From contig DASPIL010000007.1 of NCBI GenBank assembly GCA_035629175.1, positions 1 to 46,948 of the forward strand: a stretch of DNA of 46,948 bases, in the 5' to 3' direction. A model generated the notes under the pieces. The model did no database searches. It worked only from the letters and a program-made list of their open reading frames with translations, and had not been told where the DNA came from. Below, piece after piece: positions 40,546-46,948 of the stretch. Position numbers and translations under genes: made by a program. Every line of letters begins with the position of its first letter. Within the stretch, counting starts at the first letter, position 1. This DNA is from Verrucomicrobiia bacterium. Its GTDB lineage: Bacteria; Verrucomicrobiota; Verrucomicrobiia; Limisphaerales; DASXHY01.

Positions 40546-43500
40546 ATGAAGCTCAAACACCACCTGCAGGCAGCCTTGCTGCTCACTGCGGGCTCGTTGA
40601 CTACACTCGCCGCTGACGTTGAGGGTTATCTCGTCGTCAAAGGACAACAATTCAAACAGCAATCTGCCGGCGCGCCCTCATCGCTGCCCGCGGACCTTCC
40701 CTATCATTTCTTCGCAACCGTTTCCCCTGCCGACACGGGCGCTATAACCGCGGCGCGCATCACCCTGCCCAACCAGCAGGTGCGCAGCCTGACGAATGCG
40801 GACGACTCGTTCGAACTTCAGCAATCCTTTTCCTCCAAGCAGCAACTCGACGCCGCCTTCCGGCCGGGGACATATACGCTGGCCATCGTTACCGCGAGCA
40901 GCGGCACCAACACGTCGGCTGTCCGTCTCCTCCGCGATGCCTATCCACCCACACCGCGCGTCCCAAACTGGACTGACCTTCAGTCCATCGAACCCGGATT
41001 CCCGGTCACAGTGACCTGGGATCCCATCACCAATGCGACGCCGCAGGATGCGATCATGCTGGAAATCTCAGACCCTGCCACGGGCGATGTCGTCTTCAGC
41101 ACACCCGACGTTCTCGATCCTTCAGTGCTTGCAGGTACCAATGCGTCGTGTGTCGTGCCGTCCCTGGCGCCGAACCACACCTACGAAGGACGTTTGATCT
41201 TCGTGCGCGGTGTCGATTCCAACACGAACAATCCCGCCGTGCCCAACATCGCAGGATTCTATAGCGAAACAGTGTTTCCGCTCGCAACCCTGGCACAGCC
41301 CAATGTCGCAGCAGGACGCGTTCAATTCACTGCAAGCAACGTGAACGTCGCCGAAAATGCCGGAAGCGCGCTATTGTCGATCACGCGCAACGGATCAGAA
41401 GGCGCCATCTCGCTGAACGTCGCCTCGGCAAATGGAACAGCGTTGAACGGAGCTGACTACACCGCAGCAAGCGTGGCGCTCACGCTGCAGCCGGGCGTCA
41501 CCCAGACAAACGTGCTCATCCCCGTGCTGGATGATTTTCTACTCGAAGGCAGTGAAACGTTTACTGTGGCGCTTTCATCCCTTTCAGGTGGCGCATTACT
41601 TGGAAATCGCAGCAACGCCGTTGTGACGATTCTCGACAATGAAAACCGCGCGAACGGCACTTTCCAGTTCAGCCGCCCCAGCTTCACGGGCCTCGAAAAA
41701 GGAAAACCCCTCGCCGTCAGCGTCCGCCGCATCGGCGGCACCACGGGCACCGCAACGGTCAACTTTTACACGTTGAACGGAACCGCAACGGGCGGCCTGG
41801 ATTACAACGCAACCAACGGCACCCTCACCTTCGGCCCCAAAGTCGTGGCGCAGAATATTCTGCTGTCGATGCGCGACGACTTCATCGATGAAGCCGACGA
41901 AACCCTGTCAGTGGTTCTCGATCAACCCTCCACGGGCGCAGCGCTGGGCACGCCAGCGGTCGCGGGTGTGACCATCAAGGACGATGACCTCGGTGGCACA
42001 ATCCAACTTGCCGGCCCTGCTGTCACGGTTAACGAAAACACGAACCTTCTCCTCTTCACGGTGAAGCGCATTGGGGGCACGGCATCCAACGTCACGGTGC
42101 AATTCGCCACGGCAAACGGCACCGCAACTGCGGGTTCCGATTACGCGGCGACGAGCGGAATCCTCGCGTTCAACCAGGGAGAGACAGCGAAAACGATTCC
42201 TGTCACCCTACTCGGCGATTTTCAAGCCGAGGCTAACGAGACGTTTAGCCTGCGCATCTTCAATCCTTCCGGCGGCGCCAAGCTCGGTGGCATCACGAAC
42301 ACCACCTGCACCATTGCCGACGACGAGAACAGCGTAAGCATCGGAAACGCAACGTACACGGTCACGGAAGGCGGCCCCGCGCTCGTTGTGACCGTCACGC
42401 GCTCCGGCGCGCTGGGTTCTGCGGTCTCTGTCAATTATGCGACCTTCAACGGAACCGCGACGGCAGGATCGGACTTCACGGCGACCAGCGGAACGCTGCA
42501 GTTCCCCGCAAAAACAGCCACACGGACGATCACGGTCCCGATCCTCAACGACACCATTGTTGAAGGCGCTGAAAACTTCGAAGTTCGGTTGTCCACCCCC
42601 GGCGGCGGCGTGCAGATCGGCAGCACGAGCACAACAGTGGTGACGATCAACGACAACGATACGGCGGGATCCTTCAAGTTCTCCGCTTCGTCCTATACCG
42701 GCAAGGAAGGCGCGAAGGCGAACGTCATCGTGCAGCGTGTCGGTGGAACCAGCAGCGGCGTCACGGTGCAGTTCACCACATCGAACGGCTCGGCCGCAAC
42801 GGGCGATTACGTCAACGCCAGCCAGACATTGACCTTCGCTGCCAACGAAGCAAGCAAGACGGTTCAAATCACCCTGAACTCGGACAGCACGACCGAAGGC
42901 ACCGAAACCGTGAACCTCTCTTTAAGCAATCCGACGGGAAGCGCGACGCTTGGCACCCCCAGCACAGCCACATTGAGCATCAGCAATGTCGCGCCTGCAG
43001 GCGGTGGCGGCGGGGGTGGGGGCGGCGGCGGCGCGGTAACTCTGACAGCCCCCGGCATGAAAGCCAACGCCTCCCTGGGCGGCGCCTTCACGGCCGCGCA
43101 TGTGCATGGCGCGCTCGTGGCAAACATCCTCACCATCACCGGATTCGACACGGGCCTGAAGACACGCACCATCACGATCACGCTTTCGGTCCCGCCGGGA
43201 ACCACGGGAACCGTTCCGATGAATTCTGGCGGCAGCTTCTTTGGGTTCGCCAACACCGCCATCAACACGTCCACGTTCTGCTCCACGACGAAAACGTTCA
43301 ACAGCGTCTCACCGTCCACAGGAACGATGAACATTGTGGAGTGGGACACGGTCAACAAGCGCTTCAAAGCTACGTTCAGCTTTACAGCGCGAGGCGTTGA
43401 TTCAGGAACAACCTGTCCCGGCCAAACGCCCGGCGGCGGCGCAGTCCCAACGGAACGGCCGTCGATTACAGCCGGCCAGGTCTGGGTAAATTACCTTTAA
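40546..43500 (+). CDS. Exported Calx-beta repeat surface protein
   Basis: A 984-aa exported protein with a signal peptide (MKLKHHLQAALLLTAGSLTTLA). Residues 25-255 form an unrecognised N-terminal region. Five Calx-beta repeats follow at about 258-365, 371-481, 484-593, 596-704 and 708-815, each with an acidic DDxxxExxETF-like calcium-binding turn. A run of 11 Gly (819-829) then leads to a C-terminal 150-residue domain that contains ANILTITGFDTGLKTRTITI. Calx-beta proteins bind calcium in adhesion and biofilm matrices; a surface adhesion role is likely. The ATG has no Shine-Dalgarno. A terminator follows. Confidence 0.88.
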   Translation: MKLKHHLQAALLLTAGSLTTLAADVEGYLVVKGQQFKQQSAGAPSSLPADLPYHFFATVSPADTGAITAARITLPNQQVRSLTNADDSFELQQSFSSKQQLDAAFRPGTYTLAIVTASSGTNTSAVRLLRDAYPPTPRVPNWTDLQSIEPGFPVTVTWDPITNATPQDAIMLEISDPATGDVVFSTPDVLDPSVLAGTNASCVVPSLAPNHTYEGRLIFVRGVDSNTNNPAVPNIAGFYSETVFPLATLAQPNVAAGRVQFTASNVNVAENAGSALLSITRNGSEGAISLNVASANGTALNGADYTAASVALTLQPGVTQTNVLIPVLDDFLLEGSETFTVALSSLSGGALLGNRSNAVVTILDNENRANGTFQFSRPSFTGLEKGKPLAVSVRRIGGTTGTATVNFYTLNGTATGGLDYNATNGTLTFGPKVVAQNILLSMRDDFIDEADETLSVVLDQPSTGAALGTPAVAGVTIKDDDLGGTIQLAGPAVTVNENTNLLLFTVKRIGGTASNVTVQFATANGTATAGSDYAATSGILAFNQGETAKTIPVTLLGDFQAEANETFSLRIFNPSGGAKLGGITNTTCTIADDENSVSIGNATYTVTEGGPALVVTVTRSGALGSAVSVNYATFNGTATAGSDFTATSGTLQFPAKTATRTITVPILNDTIVEGAENFEVRLSTPGGGVQIGSTSTTVVTINDNDTAGSFKFSASSYTGKEGAKANVIVQRVGGTSSGVTVQFTTSNGSAATGDYVNASQTLTFAANEASKTVQITLNSDSTTEGTETVNLSLSNPTGSATLGTPSTATLSISNVAPAGGGGGGGGGGGAVTLTAPGMKANASLGGAFTAAHVHGALVANILTITGFDTGLKTRTITITLSVPPGTTGTVPMNSGGSFFGFANTAINTSTFCSTTKTFNSVSPSTGTMNIVEWDTVNKRFKATFSFTARGVDSGTTCPGQTPGGGAVPTERPSITAGQVWVNYL

Positions 43501-43519
43501 ACCGACACTTACAAGCAAC

Positions 43520-43553
43520 GAGCCCGCCCCTTTTTCAAGGAGCGGGCTCTTTT
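43520..43553 (+). terminator. Rho-independent terminator after the Calx-beta gene
   Basis: GAGCCCGC (43520-43527) pairs with GCGGGCTC (43542-43549), with an inner CCTT/AAGG helix around the loop, followed by TCTTTT. It lies 20 bp after the stop codon of the Calx-beta protein. Confidence 0.9.
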
Positions 43554-43668
43554 GTTCAGAAGAACGATATAGGCTTTTCCAGAGGAGCCACAATGCGCTC
43601 ACCACGTGTGTTTTAGCGCTATGTCGCTGCCCTCGCCAAACCCATGTCATTCGGGGCAAACGCCTGCA

Positions 43669-43929
43669 TCATGCATGACGATGCGTTCTTCGGAACAAGA
43701 GTCTGTAAAGCGCCAGCAAGATAATGGCACCCACTACTGAGGCCAGGAACCCGGCCGCGTCGGTTTCACGATACCATCCCATTCCCAAGCCAACGTACCG
43801 CGCGACAAAAGCTCCCGCGATTCCCAGCAAGGTCGTGATGATAAACCCGCCTGGATCCCGTCCTGGCATGACGAACTTGGCAAGCGCACCCACTACGAAC
43901 CCGATTAGAATAGTCCAAAGTATTTCCAT
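43669..43929 (-). CDS. GlsB/YeaQ/YmgE-family small membrane protein
   Basis: An 86-aa membrane protein of the transglycosylase-associated (GlsB/YeaQ) family, often linked to stress. The first helix is in ILWTILIGFVVGALAKFVMPG, followed by the signature GRDPGGFIITTLLGIAGAFVARYVG, and a C-terminal helix is in FLASVVGAIILLALYRL. The ATG at 43929 has a perfect Shine-Dalgarno (GGAGG, 4 bp before it). A longer in-frame start (44070) is not supported. Monocistronic, and divergent from grpE. Confidence 0.92.
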   Translation of the reverse strand: MEILWTILIGFVVGALAKFVMPGRDPGGFIITTLLGIAGAFVARYVGLGMGWYRETDAAGFLASVVGAIILLALYRLLFRRTHRHA

Positions 43930-44059
43930 ATGTCCTCCGTTTGGTCTAACATTCGCCGCGCTTCGCAAAACCCCAATAGGGTGAACCCCGGCGTTCCTGC
44001 CTTCTCTGCACCCACATGAAGGTTGCCCGGCTCGGTGGGATCGATTAATGTCCGACGTT

Positions 44060-44086
44060 CTTGCACTCACGATTTAAGAGTTTGTT
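44060..44086 (+). promoter_or_regulatory. Degenerate CIRCE-like element upstream of grpE
   Basis: CTTGCACTC (44060-44068), then 9 bases, then GAGTTTGTT (44078-44086). The consensus target of HrcA is TTAGCACTC-N9-GAGTGCTAA. The left half fits at 7 of 9, the right half only at its GAGT and one more base. The spacing is exactly 9. It sits at the translation start of grpE. This may be a relic or a weak HrcA site. Confidence 0.35.
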
Positions 44087-44087
44087 C

Positions 44088-44663
44088 ATGAAAAAAGCCG
44101 AGTCTGAATCTGAAAACACGGTCGCGCCGGAAACCGCCGCGCCATCTGAGACTGTTGCCTCCGAGCAACCCGATATGCTCTCTCCCGAACAGGTGAACGA
44201 ATTGAAGGCAAACGCCGCGAAAGCCGCGGAGCATTGGGATCGCCTCGTGCGCACCATGGCTGACTTCGACAACTACAAGAAGCGCGCCGTTCGCGAAAAG
44301 CAGGAAGCCATCCGGTTTGCGAACGAAGGGCTTATGGAAAAACTGGTGCCAGTGCTCGATAACTTTGAAATCGCCCTGGCCGCCGCCCAAACCGCCGGCA
44401 CGGAGGCATCGCAATCCATGGCGACAGGCGTGAACATGATCCTGCAGCAGCTCAAGAACGTGCTCGTGGAAACAGGCCTCGAGGAGATCAATGCCACGGG
44501 CCAGCCGTTCGATCCCAATATTCACGAAGCGGTTTCCCAGCAGGAATCTTCCGAAGCGGCCGAGGGCACCGTGCTCCAGCAATTGCGCACGGGTTATCGG
44601 CTGCGGGAACGCCTGATTCGTCCGGCCACCGTCATCGTTGCCAAGGCACCGACGGCTCCCTGA
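44088..44663 (+). CDS. grpE: GrpE nucleotide exchange factor
   Basis: A 191-aa cochaperone that releases ADP from DnaK. An acidic, Ser/Glu-rich N-terminus is followed by a coiled coil. The conserved central parts are TMADFDNYKKRAVREKQEA and LMEKLVPVLDNFEIAL. The C-terminal LEEINATGQPFDPNIHEAV and LRTGYRLRERLIRPATVIVA are typical. The ATG at 44088 was chosen; an in-frame TTG at 44061 is possible. It is encoded 3 bp before dnaJ, so they form an operon. dnaK is not in the window. Confidence 0.95.
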   Translation: MKKAESESENTVAPETAAPSETVASEQPDMLSPEQVNELKANAAKAAEHWDRLVRTMADFDNYKKRAVREKQEAIRFANEGLMEKLVPVLDNFEIALAAAQTAGTEASQSMATGVNMILQQLKNVLVETGLEEINATGQPFDPNIHEAVSQQESSEAAEGTVLQQLRTGYRLRERLIRPATVIVAKAPTAP

Positions 44664-44666
44664 CCT

Positions 44667-45797
44667 ATGGCCAAGCGCGATTATTACGACATCCTGGGAG
44701 TTGCACGATCCGCGGATGCGGAGGAAATCAAGAAGGCCTACCGCAAGCTCGCAATCAAGTTTCATCCAGACAAGAACCCTGGCGACAAGGCGGCCGAGGA
44801 AAAGTTCAAGGAACTTGGCGAGGCTTACGAGGTGCTGAACGATCCGCAAAAGCGCGCCGTCTATGATCAACACGGCCATGCAGCGTTTGATCGTCGATCA
44901 GGCGGCGGCTTCGCCCGCGGCGGTGGCTTTCACGATCCTGCGGATATTTTCCGCGAAGTGTTCGGAGGCGGCAGCATCTTCGATGAATTTTTCGGAGGCG
45001 GACGTTCGGATCCGTTTCAGCCGCAGCGAGGCGATGACCTGCGATACGACCTGGAAATCACGTTCGAGGAAGCGGCGCACGGTTGCGAAAAGGAAATCAC
45101 GGTCACGAAACAGGATCGCTGTGAGCCGTGCAAGGGTTCGGGCGCCGAAGCCGGCTCGGGAACGAAAGCCTGCGCCACATGCGGCGGCCGCGGCCAGGTA
45201 ATCAGTTCGCGTGGCATCTTCAGCATTGCGCAAACCTGCCCGCATTGCCAAGGCGCGGGCCGGATCATTGAACGCCCCTGCAAGACCTGCCATGGCAAGG
45301 GACGCCGCGACACGACTTCCAAGATCAAACTGCGCATTCCGGCGGGCGTGGACACCGGATCGCGTTTGCGTTCCGCTGGCAACGGAGAAGGAGGCCTGCG
45401 CGGCGGGCCTTCGGGCGACCTTTACGTGGTGCTGCACGTCAAACCGCACGAGATGTTCCAGCGCGATGGCGACGACCTGCTCTGTGAAGTGCCCGTCAGC
45501 TTCGTCCAGGCCGCCTTGGGCGCGGAAGTTCAGGTTCCGACACTGACAGGCAAAACCGAGATTCGAGTTCCTGCCGGCACGCAGCCGGGGACGATGTTCC
45601 GTTTGAAAGGCAAGGGCGTTAAAAACGTTCAGGGATACGGCCACGGCGATCTCCACGTGCGGATCAATGTTGAGGTTCCGACGCACCTGAATGCGGAACA
45701 GAAGGCGAAACTTCAGGAATTTGCAGAGCTGTGCAACGGGAAGGAAAGCCCGATCAGCCAGAGCTTTTTCGAAAAAGCAAAAAGCCTTTTCCAGTGA
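44667..45797 (+). CDS. dnaJ: Chaperone DnaJ
   Basis: A 376-aa Hsp40 of type I that stimulates DnaK ATPase. The J domain has HPD at 33-35. The Gly/Phe region is short and includes [13 protein letters not shown]. Four zinc-binding CxxCxGxG repeats ([32 protein letters not shown]) lie in residues about 145-215. The C-terminal substrate-binding part has [20 protein letters not shown]. Length is standard. Starts 3 bp after grpE. Confidence 0.97.
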   Translation: MAKRDYYDILGVARSADAEEIKKAYRKLAIKFHPDKNPGDKAAEEKFKELGEAYEVLNDPQKRAVYDQHGHAAFDRRSGGGFARGGGFHDPADIFREVFGGGSIFDEFFGGGRSDPFQPQRGDDLRYDLEITFEEAAHGCEKEITVTKQDRCEPCKGSGAEAGSGTKACATCGGRGQVISSRGIFSIAQTCPHCQGAGRIIERPCKTCHGKGRRDTTSKIKLRIPAGVDTGSRLRSAGNGEGGLRGGPSGDLYVVLHVKPHEMFQRDGDDLLCEVPVSFVQAALGAEVQVPTLTGKTEIRVPAGTQPGTMFRLKGKGVKNVQGYGHGDLHVRINVEVPTHLNAEQKAKLQEFAELCNGKESPISQSFFEKAKSLFQ

Positions 45798-45873
45798 ACG
45801 TTGGGTGACCTGCGGAACCGGACGGACGCAAGCCGCCGCCGGTTCTAAAGCAGCCTGCATCTTCCGCCGAACC

Positions 45874-46641
45874 ATGCATCGCTTTTACGTTCCACCCGAT
45901 CAATCCCAAGGCGAGATGTTTTCCCTCCCGGAGCGGGAGGCACATCACGCCAGCTCCGTGCTGCGGGTTCGCTCAGGCGAACTCGTCACGGTGTTGGATG
46001 GCACAGGAACCGCGCTGCGCTGCCGTGTCGAGACCGTGCGGAAGAAACACGTGGATGTCGCGGTTATCGAACGGGTTCGAAACGATCCGCCGCCCTTTTC
46101 CATCACCCTTCTTCAGGCGCTGCCCAAGGGCAAGATCATCGAAAGCATTATCCAAAAGGCCACGGAACTTGGCGTCCAACGAATCGTGCCTTTGATCACA
46201 GAACGCGTGGCGACGCGCCTCGACGATGATGCGTCAGAAACCAAGGCCGGCAAATGGCAGCACGTGGCGGTGGAAGCCATAAAGCAGTGCGGCGCGCCCT
46301 GGTTGCCGAAGGTTGAACCACCCGTGACACCGATCGAATTCATTCGGCGCGCGGAGAAGTTTGATTTGCCGCTGATCGCGTCGCTCCAGCCAGGCAGCCG
46401 TCATCCGCGCGAGTATTTCGACGGCTTCATGGCCCGGCACCACCACAGGCCAAAATCCGTGTGTGTCTGGATTGGTCCCGAAGGGGATCTCACGCCCGAG
46501 GAAGTTCGGATCATCGAGGAAGCGGGCGCGCGGCCGATTACACTGGGCCAGCTTGTGCTCCGCGTGGAAACCGCGGCAGTCTACTGCCTTTCAATTTTGA
46601 ACTACGAACTGGGCGCGCCCGGGACAGAACCGGGCGCCTGA
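45874..46641 (+). CDS. rsmE: 16S rRNA (uracil-N3) methyltransferase RsmE
   Basis: A 255-aa SPOUT-fold methyltransferase that methylates U1498 of 16S rRNA (E. coli numbering). The N-terminal PUA-like part begins MHRFYVPPD. The SPOUT knot shows QALPKGKIIESIIQKATELG, RIVPLITER, VCVWIGPEGDLTPEE and LGQLVLRVETAAVY. The ATG at 45874 was chosen since upstream extension is not family-like. Its final 40 bp overlap, on the opposite strand, the 3' end of the MidA-type gene. The dnaJ-rsmE neighbourhood is common in bacteria. Confidence 0.95.
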   Translation: MHRFYVPPDQSQGEMFSLPEREAHHASSVLRVRSGELVTVLDGTGTALRCRVETVRKKHVDVAVIERVRNDPPPFSITLLQALPKGKIIESIIQKATELGVQRIVPLITERVATRLDDDASETKAGKWQHVAVEAIKQCGAPWLPKVEPPVTPIEFIRRAEKFDLPLIASLQPGSRHPREYFDGFMARHHHRPKSVCVWIGPEGDLTPEEVRIIEEAGARPITLGQLVLRVETAAVYCLSILNYELGAPGTEPGA

Positions 46642-46948
46642 GACGGGACGCGGCGTTGCACCAAAACCCGGAACGCGCGACCCAGGTGTTGAGGATGCAC
46701 CAGAGTTTGAAACTGCCTTTTCCGCGCCGCATCCCATTCCACAAAGCCGCCTTGCCCCTTCCACGTTTGTTCCGCAATTCCCACAAGAAAGCGTTCCTGC
46801 GATACAAATGCCTCCGTAATGAGCCCCTGCTCTTCGCCCGCGCGCTGAATCGCTGAAAAGTTTACGTGGGCAGTAATGTCCTGTTCGCCCGGCTGGTTGA
46901 GAACATTTTCGCTCACCCTGTGTTTGGAGTACGCCCGCAGCGTGCCGC
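46602..46948 (-). CDS. MidA/DUF185-type SAM-dependent methyltransferase, C-terminal part (runs off the window)
   Basis: The frame stays open to the right window edge, so the start of the gene lies beyond it. The visible 115 codons contain GTLRAYSKHRVSENVLNQPG, EQDITAHVNFSAIQRAGEEQ and the FLVG segment, typical of the MidA/NDUFAF7 family (COG1565) just before its C-terminus. The 35 final residues are family-unlike and Pro-rich. The start codon visible at 46916 is an internal GTG, not the real start. Stop at 46602-46604, inside rsmE's 3' end on the other strand. Confidence 0.82.
   Translation of the reverse strand, partial: GTLRAYSKHRVSENVLNQPGEQDITAHVNFSAIQRAGEEQGLITEAFVSQERFLVGIAEQTWKGQGGFVEWDAARKRQFQTLVHPQHLGRAFRVLVQRRVPSQAPGSVPGAPSS

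Noticed and set aside
43020-43040. Poly-Gly tract in the Calx-beta gene as a phase-variable slippage site
   Set aside because: The codons are mixed, so there is no uniform mono- or trinucleotide tract to slip on.

Overview
The window reads as a chromosome segment of a free-living, polysaccharide-degrading bacterium, most likely of the Verrucomicrobiota (Pedosphaera/Limisphaerales type). This is an inference from gene content: a prepilin-type secreted protein, LTD/CotH and LamG exported proteins, a CE15 esterase, pectate lyase plus DUF3826, ThuA and Calx-beta proteins, and a moderately high G+C content. No 16S gene is present to confirm it. Few starts carry a recognisable Shine-Dalgarno sequence.

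Layout. 1-520: gene-free DNA with two near-identical 120-bp direct repeats and strong hairpins. 521-3523: the housekeeping block SRP RNA - dnaX - ybaB - recR. 3606-5381: a HAD phosphatase and an exported ThuA-domain protein. 5391-9694: an exported pectate lyase and a DUF3826 protein, divergent from an exported CE15-like esterase with a C-terminal carbohydrate-binding-like domain. 9750-13062: exonuclease III and an ABC exporter pair. 13336-17278: a tight porin - cupredoxin - sensor histidine kinase operon behind a palindromic site. 17290-19334: an acetate-type Na+ symporter with its small subunit. 19403-23173: a very large LTD/CotH exported protein.

23287-27126 is a methyl-cycle module. An ArsR-type HTH fused to a SAM methyltransferase is divergent from metK-ahcY, and a good promoter overlapped by an inverted repeat lies between them. 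After a perfect terminator come a YciE-like ferritin-fold protein and a TIR-domain protein with a proline-rich linker and a new-looking C-terminal domain.

29041-40398 is an aldonate/uronate and oligosaccharide locus. On the minus strand, in transcription order, are uxuA, an SDR, a ROK repressor, an AraC regulator, a prepilin-like protein and a LamG-type exported protein. Divergent from these are a GH3 glycosidase and a GPH sugar symporter. Then come a five-repeat Calx-beta surface protein, a small GlsB/YeaQ membrane protein, the grpE-dnaJ heat-shock pair with a degenerate CIRCE-like site, rsmE, and the 3' part of a MidA-type methyltransferase that runs off the window.

Cooperation: pectate lyase, CE15 esterase and GH3 would release oligosaccharides, sugars and uronates. 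The GPH carrier would import glycosides, and UxuA with the SDR would feed mannonate/fructuronate into the KDG pathway. The most interesting uncharacterised units are the fused SAM-domain regulator at metK-ahcY, the porin-cupredoxin-kinase operon, the TIR protein, and the dispersed palindromic repeats in divergent promoters.
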